Source of the DNA: Bin80 sp965209015
GTDB lineage: Bacteria > Bacteroidota > Rhodothermia > Rhodothermales > Bin80
Reading direction: 5' to 3'
Assembly (NCBI GenBank): GCA_965209015.1
Contig: OZ242367.1
Span: forward strand, 62,001 to 126,000
Length of the DNA stretch: 64,000 nucleotides
Shown here: piece by piece, positions 18,354 through 27,093 of the stretch
Layout: each line of letters begins with the position of its first letter
Position numbering within the stretch: position 1 is the stretch's first letter
The notes under the pieces: model-generated
What the model was told of the DNA's origin: nothing
The model's input: the letters and a program-made list of their open reading frames with translations, nothing else
Databases searched by the model: none
Program-made: the position numbers and the translations under genes

Positions 18354-18764
18354 ATGGGCTCAGAGGTACAGGAGGGGGGACACGACCAATCTATTTCACC
18401 TAGTGATCTTGCAAAGATATTATCTTCTACTCCTGAGGATGAACGAGATTACCTTTTTGCCGTCTATTCCCAAACCTTGAAATCGTGGACGGAATACGAA
18501 CACTACCTCGGGGTCAAGCAGCATTATCAACATAAAGGGCGTTGGTCAAAGTTCTTGTTGGTAGCCATTGCTGGCATGATCTTTTACCAAATGGGGCTTT
18601 TGATTGTTGTAGGGCTCGACTGGCTTGACTTTAGTGATTACGACTGGCTTTTACCTGGTCTCCTTGTTCAGAATATGGCACAAATTGTGGGCCTATCAAT
18701 TTACGCAGTTAAGAACTTGTTTAGCGACATCATACCAAAGAACGGTAGCAAAAGAGCCCGGTAA
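18354..18764 (+). CDS. small two-helix membrane protein, partner of ImmA/IrrE
   Basis: A 136-residue protein with an N-terminal cytoplasmic region (HDQSISPSDLAKILSSTPED) and two membrane helices (FLLVAIAGMIFYQMGLLIVV, and WLLPGLLVQNMAQIVGLSIY). Family unknown to me. The 2-bp spacing from the ImmA/IrrE gene implies one operon. A membrane protein downstream of a metallopeptidase fits a regulated effector pair, but the function is not shown by sequence. Confidence 0.65.
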   Translation: MGSEVQEGGHDQSISPSDLAKILSSTPEDERDYLFAVYSQTLKSWTEYEHYLGVKQHYQHKGRWSKFLLVAIAGMIFYQMGLLIVVGLDWLDFSDYDWLLPGLLVQNMAQIVGLSIYAVKNLFSDIIPKNGSKRAR

Positions 18765-18773
18765 GAAGTTCTA

Positions 18774-18980
18774 TCAACTCTTGGAGTCCTGCGGATTTCC
18801 CGAAGCGCTCTCCGCCGTATCAACGGGCTTGAAAAACGCCCGTCGCACTGTTTCCATACTTGCCCCCGGCATATCAAACTCCTGATTCATTTCCTTTTTA
18901 GTAGGCTGATAGGTTGGAGGTTTAACCTTCAAGGATGCCTGCTTCACAGCTCCTGATTTATGGTCTGCCGTCTTTTTCAT
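18774..18980 (-). CDS. small protein of the methyltransferase operon
   Basis: A 68-residue soluble protein with a basic N-terminus and a PTYQPTKKEMNQEFDMPGAS segment that looks conserved and folded. Its ATG overlaps the stop of the preceding frame (AATGA), and both follow the methyltransferase-HNH gene on the same strand. Function unknown; it is probably an accessory of the modification cassette. Confidence 0.6.
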   Translation of the reverse strand: MKKTADHKSGAVKQASLKVKPPTYQPTKKEMNQEFDMPGASMETVRRAFFKPVDTAESASGNPQDSKS

Positions 18981-19174
18981 TTCCCTGATCCGTTATCTTT
19001 ATTCACCAATACATCAAGATACATTTGATCCAACTCCCATTGAGTAAATTTTTTCGGACTACGTTTGGATCTACGATTTTCCCTGGCCTTTAAGATTTTA
19101 CCTCATATGAGAGGAAGTGTGAATGTAACCAGCGATGCCAATACTGCTGCAAGTACACCGGTGATGATATCCAT
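18977..19174 (-). pseudogene. single-helix membrane microprotein broken by TGA (or a 23-residue peptide)
   Basis: An ATG at 19174, 6 bp after the methyltransferase stop, opens a frame encoding a hydrophobic helix (MDIITGVLAAVLASLVTFTL). It meets TGA at 19105-19103. The same frame then continues with basic and acidic coding-like sequence (KARENRRSKRSPKKFTQW) until a second TGA overlapping the next ATG. The simplest reading is a 64-residue membrane-anchored protein with one nonsense codon; the alternative is a real 23-residue membrane peptide. Confidence 0.5.
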
Positions 19175-20031
19175 CTGATTCTATTGATTGGTTTTTGCCA
19201 TATAACCACGTTTCCTATTCTCCCTACGTAGACCGCTCAACGTGTAGATATTGCTTTTGAGTTGGTTGCACGGACCACAAAGGAGAACGCGGTTGCTTAT
19301 GTGATTGATCCCACCGTCTGCTCTTGGCGTGTTATGATCCAGTTGAAGATACCGTTGATCGTCAAACGTCCTATCACAGCCTTGGCACTTCCTTCCATTG
19401 TGAGAAAGAAGTACTTCGTACATCTCACTTCGACTCATCTTACGACCAGCCGGTTCCTTCACTTTGAGTTTGACCTGCAAGAAAGGAACAGACTCCTGTT
19501 TGTCATCTGTCCGTTCTGGGACTTGATCTGTGAATGTTATATCCTTCGGAAACAACCAGCCCTCCGAGATCTGTTTACCATCTATTAACATTCCCTCCTT
19601 ATCCATTCGTGCGATCAAAACCTTTTTAGCCTTATTCCAGATATCAACTCCCACCCATTGTCGTTGTATGCGTTCAGCCGCTACGCATGTCGTTGCGCAT
19701 CCAGCGAATGGGTCCAGCACGATACCATTTTCAGGACAACTTGATGAAATAATCCTGCCATAGAGTTTTATGGGTTTCTGAGTAGGATAACCCGTTCTTT
19801 CATGGGCCATAGCATTGAGAATTGGTATTTCCCACACCGAGCGCATTCTTTGTCTTTCGCGTTGGTACTGCCGATGTATTGATCCGTCGGGATGTCTGAT
19901 TTCTTTGTATCTTCGCCCCTGATCATCAGTTTTTGTGTATTTTGACTTTGAAAAATCACTTATCGGTACACTACTTGACTGATCGCAAAAATAAGATTGG
20001 TTGGATTTAGTGTAAAAAAGCAAGTAGTCAT

Positions 20032-20187
20032 GAGCCTCTTTCAAAATTCCTCAATTGGATGATTTTTTGAGGGATTTCGAAAGAGGTTCCCATACTGAAG
20101 ATTTCGCATGGTCCGACTAACTGAGCCAGTTTAAGCCACAATTCAGTGGGGACAACAGGTGAAAATAAAGAATTTTGAAAGAGGCTC
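20032..20187 (+). mobile_element. 156-bp MITE with 18-bp perfect terminal inverted repeats
   Basis: The ends are GAGCCTCTTTCAAAATTC and its exact inverse complement. A 5-bp direct repeat GTCAT flanks it (20027-20031 and 20188-20192). It has no coding capacity. About 46 bp of its left end match the left end of the insertion sequence remnant at 54019, so it is probably a non-autonomous derivative mobilised by that family. Confidence 0.9.
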
Positions 20188-20681
20188 GTCATGTTTCCTC
20201 TTAAAACGTTTTTTTGGTTCTCCAGTGCCCTGATATGACCAGACAATATCATTCTGGAAATTCTTCCATCCAAAAATCGCGTCCATAGCTGCTTTCAAGT
20301 AATGACTCGCGGTCGGATCACAATGCAAATAGATACTTCCCGTTGGCTTAAGTATTCGTCGCATTTCCAACAACCGTACATCCATGAAGCACAGATATGC
20401 CCCCATACCGTCTGAGTGAGCGTATCGTGCAGATTCTATAGCTTCAATAAGTTTGGGGTAGTCATCTGTTAGCTGGTCAACCCATTCCTGATGCACATCC
20501 TTTTCCCATGACCAGCGATCTTGAAACTTAGCCCCCTTTGCGAGACTGTCCGGAGTAGCATGAAAATCCTTGCCTTTGTTAAACGGTGGATCTGTAGCAA
20601 TGAGATCTACGGATTCGCTGTTCATCGCTCGGAGAAACTTCAAGTTGTCTCCGCGAAACAGTGTCCGATTCTTCCAATTTG

Positions 20682-20689
20682 CCCCCCCC
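20682..20689 (+). repeat. C8 tract (G8 on the coding strand) at the methyltransferase start
   Basis: Eight C at the extreme 5' end of the methyltransferase frame, within the codons for Leu-Gly-Gly-Ala. No ATG lies in the current frame upstream before a stop; only TTG codons do. A length change would alter which upstream frame joins the gene. Confidence 0.8.
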
Positions 20690-20771
20690 AATGACGAATA
20701 CAATCGAAGAAATTAGAGGATTGCACAGACTCAAACCTTTGCACGGTCAGGATCACCTGCCTCTTTTCGTA

Positions 20772-20779
20772 CCCCCCCC
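20772..20779 (+). repeat. second C8 tract upstream of the methyltransferase gene
   Basis: Eight C located 82 bp beyond the first C8 tract, between the methyltransferase start and the end of the upstream minus-strand gene. Two such tracts within 100 bp is unusual for this roughly 50 percent GC sequence. Confidence 0.75.
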
Positions 20780-20836
20780 TCAAAGCGCGAATTCAATAAT
20801 CGCCACCGCTGCCCATCCGTAGAATAAAGTGCTCCA

Positions 20837-22417
20837 TCATCCTCTGAAGCTCAAATGCCACCAGAACACAATTTGCTCTCTAGTGTGAGGAATCAACAGT
20901 GCCAGTAGGACCATGCTGATCGGTAGAAAGTAGATTGCATAAATCCAGAACAATCCTCCCTTCGTCAAATTACGCCTGGTCAAAAAGGAAAATTTCTGCG
21001 TGCTGCGAATATTGCAGAAAACGCCAAGAAGAATCCAAGTGAGTGCTAATATCATTGGGAGTCGGGTAGAGTTGATTTCCGGTAGATTGGGGGCAATCAT
21101 GACCATTGGAAGCATAAGCAACTGTGGTGTATTTGTCATGGCATTGATCACAAAAAATGGTTCCATCGGTTGTTGCGCTCTTGAGGCACCAACCACTGAA
21201 TATATTAGCTGAAAACCCACATAGCTCCCAATTACAAATAAGATCACTAACAATGTATTGGAGGTAAGATCATGTATTAGGTCACTCAAACCGGAGGGAA
21301 AGAATGAAGAGATTGCCTCTGTCATGAGAAGGTCTCGTGGTACATCCACAAGGATCAGAACGACAGCAGAAATCAGAACTCCCTGTGCGATCGTATACAC
21401 AAATGAGATCCCCCCTAACAGAGCACTCTCACGATAAAGTGTGTCCCGGTGAGGATACAGGTTCAGGATGTAATTCCACATTACGTCAGGTAGTCTTCCG
21501 TATGCCATAATTAAAATGGCAATGAGTAGACAACTCACCCAACCCAAGATCAAAGGCCATGGAGTCGGCGGGCGCTGCCATTCGCCCGAATCAAATGCAA
21601 ATAGGTTTTGGGTTCCTGTATAGATCCCTCTCACTACCTCATATGCAGGTCGCTTCTCTCCCAATGCATCCAGTAGTCCCCACTGGGAAAATGCACCGTT
21701 CGCATCCTGCCACCGATAGACAAAAACAACTGGGAACGTACCTTCCAGCAATTCAGGAAGGTAGTTTTCTAGGAATCGTGCCTGAGACTCAGGAGAGAAC
21801 CGCTGGCGCAGTCCGAACATTTCAGGATCAACTTTTTGTCCGAGACCAGCAATCCCCACCGGAGTCGGACGACTCCAATCTGAGAGCACCTCGGTGGAAT
21901 CTGAGCTCTGACGTAGATCTACCAGCACCATGTCTACATGAGAGGAGCACTGATCGCTGACAATAAAAGCTGACGTATAATACAGCGTCAACTCTGGTGC
22001 AGCTTCTGCCAATTCACGATAATATTCACAGGCATGCGGATTGCTGGTATCACCATAAGTGGAAATCCCATAACGGTGGGCAGATGGAAACAAACGATAT
22101 AGATCACGCGCCCGAAGCAAATGGCGTTTCGCGTACGCAAGTGTGTCCAGAAGTGCTTCCCCAGACAGAAAATGCACAGGTAGATCCTGAAAAAGATGGA
22201 GTCCCAATGTGTCTGCAACATAGAGTAGGGAGAGATCATCAACCATGGGTAACCGAACTGCTTCAACTCCTGTCTCTCGGATTTTGAATAGATCCTCGAC
22301 AGTCGGGGGAGCAGCCGCATCCCAAACCACACCTTTAAGTGGAGATTCCTGGCTGTATGCACGATCGACACTCAGGCAAGCCAAAATTAAGTACACAAAT
22401 ATGCACCCGCGAATCAT
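20837..22417 (-). CDS. TIM-barrel glycoside-hydrolase-like protein with C-terminal membrane domain
   Basis: 526 residues: signal peptide, then a region resembling the catalytic barrel of GH2-type hydrolases (LKGVVWDAAAPP, TGVEAVRLPM, then PVVFVYRWQDANG and GLLDALGEKRPAYEV near the end of the barrel). About residues 285-520 form a membrane domain of roughly six to seven helices. I see no clear catalytic acid pair, so enzymatic activity is uncertain. The gene overlaps the M14 peptidase gene by 4 bp and likely forms an operon with it and recJ. Confidence 0.7.
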   Translation of the reverse strand: MIRGCIFVYLILACLSVDRAYSQESPLKGVVWDAAAPPTVEDLFKIRETGVEAVRLPMVDDLSLLYVADTLGLHLFQDLPVHFLSGEALLDTLAYAKRHLLRARDLYRLFPSAHRYGISTYGDTSNPHACEYYRELAEAAPELTLYYTSAFIVSDQCSSHVDMVLVDLRQSSDSTEVLSDWSRPTPVGIAGLGQKVDPEMFGLRQRFSPESQARFLENYLPELLEGTFPVVFVYRWQDANGAFSQWGLLDALGEKRPAYEVVRGIYTGTQNLFAFDSGEWQRPPTPWPLILGWVSCLLIAILIMAYGRLPDVMWNYILNLYPHRDTLYRESALLGGISFVYTIAQGVLISAVVLILVDVPRDLLMTEAISSFFPSGLSDLIHDLTSNTLLVILFVIGSYVGFQLIYSVVGASRAQQPMEPFFVINAMTNTPQLLMLPMVMIAPNLPEINSTRLPMILALTWILLGVFCNIRSTQKFSFLTRRNLTKGGLFWIYAIYFLPISMVLLALLIPHTREQIVFWWHLSFRG

Positions 22418-24936
22418 TTCCCATAAAACGTAGCTACACTTCGCTGCCCCGCAAAAAATATAGCATTGGCCAACAGGAGTCTCCCATGATAGAAGAAGCC
22501 ACGAAAGACAGGATTGTCAACAAAATAAATTACCTCACCCCGTCCAATTGATTCCATTCCGACGACCAGCGATTGATCCAGTGTCTCACGCGCCTCTGCC
22601 CCCGCGAATCCGGCAATCGGAGTCGTATCTTGAAGCACCCCGACATTCCATCCATCATTAAGCCGAGGGTGAGTGCGCGCGCTAACCTTCAAAGTGAAAT
22701 AGTCTGACGGGTAGCCAAATGCAAGCGGATGTGTATTGTCCAATTCTGTACGAAAGATTGCCCCTGAAATTTCTTTCGTCACGGCGTGACGATCACGGTC
22801 TGCATAGGGATAATTAATTATCACATCAAGTGAATCCTCCTCGTCCGCTGGCGTCAACTTAATACCAAAACCTTCCTGATCTGCCAGAAAGGCTGCAGCC
22901 TGCTCAAGAGCAATTAGTCGGCCCCCTTGTTGAATCCAGTCCTGAACCTCTCCTAAACGTTTTTCATTCAGAATGTCCTCGTAGTACCCAGAGGGTAGGA
23001 TGATGACGTCATAGCGAAAAAGAGGCAGATCTCCAAAATCACCGGTATGTATCAGAGTAGAACTGTATCTAAGTTGCTCATCAAAAAAATGCCAGAGTTG
23101 CCCCTGAGCATACATATTGATCTCTGGTCCGACGAGAATCGCAACGCGGGGAGGACGGATAAAGACCACATCACCAGAGCCAAAATCAACCCCTTCCGTC
23201 ACGCGAGTCGTCTGGACGGCATCCAAAGCCTGATGGGTACGACGTGCACTCTGAGTCACCAAGGAATCAAACTCTGCACCTCTTCCATCCCGAGTCATGA
23301 TCAAGGTCCCTCTGTCATAAGATTTCTCACCGATGCGGAATGGAATCTCTGTATAACGTACGTTTACTCCACTTTGCAAGAGGTCTGCCAAAAGACGTGC
23401 ATCTTCAAAACTGTTCCATTCGGCAAGATAGGCAGCAGGGGTAGATGAATGAGAGGAGGCTTCAACCCTTGGCATATCAGGGCTCCAGGCCACGTCCTGA
23501 TCCAATGCATAGGCCTCCACACCGTAGATATAGGGGAGAGCCCAAGCTGTGATATCATAGGTGAGAGAGTCCTCCAATTCTGACTCAGGCTCAAACAAAA
23601 CACTAGTTAGCACCCCCTTAGGCTGTGCGGCAGGAACCACTAGATCCCCGATCTCAATGGACACCTCTCCCTGGGTTCCGGTGCGATATGCAAACCCGCG
23701 TTCCGTGCTGGATGAGGTCGTATATCCATAGATGATTCCTTGCAGGTCCAGATGACTCGAGATCGCACGGACCTGATCCTCTTGCCCTCTATGACGAATC
23801 AGGTAGGCAGCATGTGCTCCGGTGGAGCCAGCCATAGAAGCACGAAAATACTCGGTAAACTCCTCCACAATACGGACACGCTCTCTGGATGCAACCTCAA
23901 TCGTGGATAAGCTCGTGGTATAGTGATGCTGGATCCGGTCGGCGAGGATGAGTGTATCGGATTCTGCCGTAATAATCCCAAGCCCAGCCTGACCCAATCC
24001 GGCCTGCTCATACGTCATTCCAATGGCGCCATTGAATGTGGGCCAAGTATCCCCATAGCCCGGGTAGAAAAGGTCAAATATCTGCCGCGTAAAAAATAAC
24101 CACCCCTCTTCATCAAAATATTGGGCATGGTTCGCTCCCAAAAGTTCCTGAAGCTCTCCCTGCCAGGATGTGATATACTTGTGGAATGGTACAGCAGCAG
24201 GAGCAAAGAAATAGGGGCTATTGATGCCCTGCTCATGAAAGTCCACATGAATGTGGGGCATCCAGCGATTATAATGGGGAAGTCGCTGACGTGTCTCATG
24301 CTGAGTTCCCCATGCCCAGTCGCGATTCAGATCAAAATAATAATGGTTCGTTCGTCCATTGGGCCACGGTTCACGATGTTCCCGCGCTTCTCCTCGGACA
24401 TTTGGCACACGCCCCTTTGATTGACGATAAAATTGGACATAACGGTCTCGACCGTCAGGATTGAGACATGGATCCAGAATTACAATGGTATTTTCAAGCC
24501 AGGATGTAATGGGACTGGACTCCTCAGATGCCAATGTATACATCACCTCCATCGCAGTTTCGGTGCCGGACGATTCATTGCCATGAACATTATAACTTAG
24601 CCACACGATCGCGGGAATATCTCCCACCGAAGTTCCCTCAAGAAGACCCGTACGCTGTAGGTTTGCCGTACGGATTTCTTCCAACCTCGCATGATTGTTG
24701 GTAGAAGTGATGATGAGATATTGGAGCAGGCGGCCTTCATATGTATGGCCATACTCAACGCGAGTCACCTTCTCGGACTCTTGTGCAACATGACGGATAT
24801 AATCGGTGACACGGTGATGGGGCGTAAAGTCCTCGCCGGCTTCGTAACCCAAAAACTCCGCCGGACTTTGGAGCTGGGCACCAGCCTCGGATACAATGAA
24901 AGGTAGGAAGAGTAGGCAGGTTAAGGATCTAATCAT
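22414..24936 (-). CDS. secreted M14-family zinc carboxypeptidase
   Basis: 840 residues with a signal peptide. The M14 catalytic domain occupies roughly residues 35-370, with zinc ligands His118 and Glu121 in NVHGNESSG, the NPDGRDRY substrate-binding loop, and a histidine in HVDFHEQG. A long C-terminal region contains a glutamine-amidotransferase/DUF4350-like segment (DVIILPSGYYEDIL, QGGRLIALEQAAAF). It is likely a periplasmic or surface peptidase used on proteinaceous substrates. It overlaps recJ upstream and the TIM-barrel gene downstream by 4 bp each. Confidence 0.9.
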   Translation of the reverse strand: MIRSLTCLLFLPFIVSEAGAQLQSPAEFLGYEAGEDFTPHHRVTDYIRHVAQESEKVTRVEYGHTYEGRLLQYLIITSTNNHARLEEIRTANLQRTGLLEGTSVGDIPAIVWLSYNVHGNESSGTETAMEVMYTLASEESSPITSWLENTIVILDPCLNPDGRDRYVQFYRQSKGRVPNVRGEAREHREPWPNGRTNHYYFDLNRDWAWGTQHETRQRLPHYNRWMPHIHVDFHEQGINSPYFFAPAAVPFHKYITSWQGELQELLGANHAQYFDEEGWLFFTRQIFDLFYPGYGDTWPTFNGAIGMTYEQAGLGQAGLGIITAESDTLILADRIQHHYTTSLSTIEVASRERVRIVEEFTEYFRASMAGSTGAHAAYLIRHRGQEDQVRAISSHLDLQGIIYGYTTSSSTERGFAYRTGTQGEVSIEIGDLVVPAAQPKGVLTSVLFEPESELEDSLTYDITAWALPYIYGVEAYALDQDVAWSPDMPRVEASSHSSTPAAYLAEWNSFEDARLLADLLQSGVNVRYTEIPFRIGEKSYDRGTLIMTRDGRGAEFDSLVTQSARRTHQALDAVQTTRVTEGVDFGSGDVVFIRPPRVAILVGPEINMYAQGQLWHFFDEQLRYSSTLIHTGDFGDLPLFRYDVIILPSGYYEDILNEKRLGEVQDWIQQGGRLIALEQAAAFLADQEGFGIKLTPADEEDSLDVIINYPYADRDRHAVTKEISGAIFRTELDNTHPLAFGYPSDYFTLKVSARTHPRLNDGWNVGVLQDTTPIAGFAGAEARETLDQSLVVGMESIGRGEVIYFVDNPVFRGFFYHGRLLLANAIFFAGQRSVATFYGK

Positions 24937-26669
24937 GATGGAGTATGTGCACGGAGTGCTTCAATGCGCAATTGAGTCGTGACCTTCCCGTTCCACCTGT
25001 TCTCTTCCACACGGCAGAGAAGATCCAGACCTGTTTTCTTCGCACGAGCTTCCTCTGCAATTGAGTACTGTCGTCCGAGCCCGAACCCAATGGAATCCAT
25101 TACGGTGGTGGACCTGGAATCTCGCACATTCATTTTTAAGTGTTGTCCATTGGTGATTTGACGTACAGAAACAGGATGTGCATTTTCCACTAGGAAGAGG
25201 GGCGCTTCATTCGCTCTTCCAAAAGGCTGACAAATATTAAGGACACGCGTAAATTTTCCAGGAATTTCTTCTATGTTTAATCGTGCATCATATTCTATCG
25301 TTTGCTCAATGACTCGATCGCTATGCTGCTTAGCGACCTCTCGGTTCAACTGGGCCTTGAAAAGATGAAAATCTTCTTTTTTTAATGTTACCCCAGCTGC
25401 TTTTGCATGCCCCCCAAATCGGACTAATAGATCCCTACAATCCATCAGTGCCCGAAAGATATCAATCTCACCAAAGGAACGTACGCTACCAAACAACTCC
25501 TCTCCACTTGAAGTTGGTACATCTGTTAGTAGGACCGTAGGCAACGAAAATTCTTGAACTATCTGGGAGGCAATCCATCCCAAAATGCCTGGATGCCAAT
25601 CTGAATGATAAAGTACAAGCGCATGAGTATGGGTGCCGGCTAGTTGGGTGCCGGCTAGCTTTCTGGCAACGGGCCGTAACTGAGCGCCCAATTTCTTTCG
25701 GTCACTATTCAGTTCATTGAGGCGCTTAGCCAAGCCAACCGCCTCTTTTTTTGATCTGGACGTGAGAAGGTTCAGTGCTTCATGAGCATGCGCAAGCCGT
25801 CCCGCTGCATTTAAGCGCGGTCCCATGGACATTGCGATATTGCCAGATGTGAGGTGATTCTGACTGCAGCCCGAAGAGGAAATCAGTACCTGCAGCCCGG
25901 GATGGTCCGTCATCCTCAGAACGTTTAAGCCCTCATGAACCAAGATGCGGTTCTCTCCGGTCAAAGGCATAATATCGCATACGGTAGAGATTGCCACTAA
26001 ACCAAGATACTGATCTGCAGGTTGAACGGATTCCCCTAATACATCCAAGGTGACCTGTACAATTTTATAGGCTAAAGCACATGCTGAAACTTCCTTTTGC
26101 GGGTAAGAGCATTCCTCCCGATTGGGATTCACATGCGCACTACAAATGGGTGTTTTATCCTCATTCTGGTGGTGGTCACAGATAATCAGATCTATTCCTT
26201 CTTTCTTGGCATACGCAGCCGTTTCCACAGCATTGGTTCCGCAATCCACCACGATGATCAGAGAACACTCCTGTTCCTTCGCAACTTCAACCCCACTGAC
26301 ATGAAAACCATGATTTTCTTCTTGGCGGTGGGGAATATAGAATGCGGTCTCAACGTCACGGGATGCCAGAAATTGTAGCATCAGAGCGGTGGAGGTCACC
26401 CCATCTGCATCAAAGTCTCCATAGACCAGCACTCGTTCCTTTGCCTGAATCGCCTTCGCAATCCGGTCAGCCGCCTGGTTGATTTCAGCTAAAAGTTGTG
26501 GGTCATGTAGCTCTTCTCGGGTACCTCGAAAATACCTGCGTGCAGACTCAACCGAATCTATTCCACGTAAGACTAAAAATCGCGTGAGCGGCTCGGGGAG
26601 CGAATTCAGGGCCTCGCTGAGTGCCTGCACTTGGGTTGGATTTTCAATGGGACGTTCAATCCATCGCAT
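24933..26669 (-). CDS. recJ: single-stranded-DNA-specific exonuclease RecJ
   Basis: 578 residues with the DHH-phosphoesterase motifs: DFDADG at 85-90, VVDCGT, and DHH at 165-167. The DHHA1 region is visible as GGHAKAAGVTL, and an OB-like C-terminal domain follows. It is a 5'-3' ssDNA exonuclease in recombination and mismatch repair. The length is normal. It is the first gene of an operon with the M14 peptidase. Confidence 0.96.
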   Translation of the reverse strand: MRWIERPIENPTQVQALSEALNSLPEPLTRFLVLRGIDSVESARRYFRGTREELHDPQLLAEINQAADRIAKAIQAKERVLVYGDFDADGVTSTALMLQFLASRDVETAFYIPHRQEENHGFHVSGVEVAKEQECSLIIVVDCGTNAVETAAYAKKEGIDLIICDHHQNEDKTPICSAHVNPNREECSYPQKEVSACALAYKIVQVTLDVLGESVQPADQYLGLVAISTVCDIMPLTGENRILVHEGLNVLRMTDHPGLQVLISSSGCSQNHLTSGNIAMSMGPRLNAAGRLAHAHEALNLLTSRSKKEAVGLAKRLNELNSDRKKLGAQLRPVARKLAGTQLAGTHTHALVLYHSDWHPGILGWIASQIVQEFSLPTVLLTDVPTSSGEELFGSVRSFGEIDIFRALMDCRDLLVRFGGHAKAAGVTLKKEDFHLFKAQLNREVAKQHSDRVIEQTIEYDARLNIEEIPGKFTRVLNICQPFGRANEAPLFLVENAHPVSVRQITNGQHLKMNVRDSRSTTVMDSIGFGLGRQYSIAEEARAKKTGLDLLCRVEENRWNGKVTTQLRIEALRAHTPS

Positions 26670-27093
26670 GGTTGCTTGTCTTCAATTGACTACCGAAATA
26701 TACGACGGATTGATGGGTCCTACCCATGCTTTGGGGTCTGTTTTCAGATTGGAGAGAATTTTCCATGATATGTTCATGGGGACGGATAGATAGATCCCAC
26801 GCACAGATCGATGATGACTCTATAGCACCTCAAACGATTGCACCTTGAAAGTTGAATATCGTTTGACTCGGTTACGTAACGAAATCATGGGCTGAATTCA
26901 TGATCTCTCCCATGTTGACAACTCATCGGATCACATCAAGACCATGAACTTGGTTCTCACGGTTGTGCGGTTATGCCACAATTAAGATTTTCGGTAATAT
27001 ACATGAGTTTGTACCTTCCAGCAATATTGGATTTATCTGGTAGATTATCCAGTTGATCGGTCCGATCTATGGAACTCAAGTTACGTCTCAGGA
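26670..27093. other. divergent intergenic region between recJ and the MFS gene
   Basis: 424 bp without a convincing gene, tRNA or strong hairpin. It should hold the promoters for the minus-strand recJ operon and the plus-strand transporter gene. I could not place promoter elements reliably. Confidence 0.5.

Larger units (their letters stand above)
19181..20703 (-). pseudogene. adenine-type DNA methyltransferase fused to HNH endonuclease, split by a MITE
   Basis: The N-terminal part (20703-20188) has the GGANWKNRTLFRGDNL start region and the catalytic DPPF motif (residues 38-41, TDPPFNKGK). The C-terminal part has the AdoMet-binding motif DPFAGCATT and ends in an HNH domain (CQGCD...LQLDHNTPRADGG...CGPCNQLKS). 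The motif order is that of beta-class N6-adenine/N4-cytosine methyltransferases. Removing the 156-bp element at 20032-20187 and one 5-bp duplication joins the halves in frame (RKHDYLLFYTKSN) into 453 residues. Only TTG starts are available near 20703, beside a G8 tract, so the true start is uncertain. A modification-plus-nuclease role is inferred. Confidence 0.88.

Noticed and set aside
20744..20836. Coding-like minus-strand frame (Asp/Gly-rich, with LLNSRFEGG) upstream of the methyltransferase
   Set aside because: No start codon, bounded by stops and broken at the second G8 tract; too little evidence for a gene, mentioned only in connection with the tracts.
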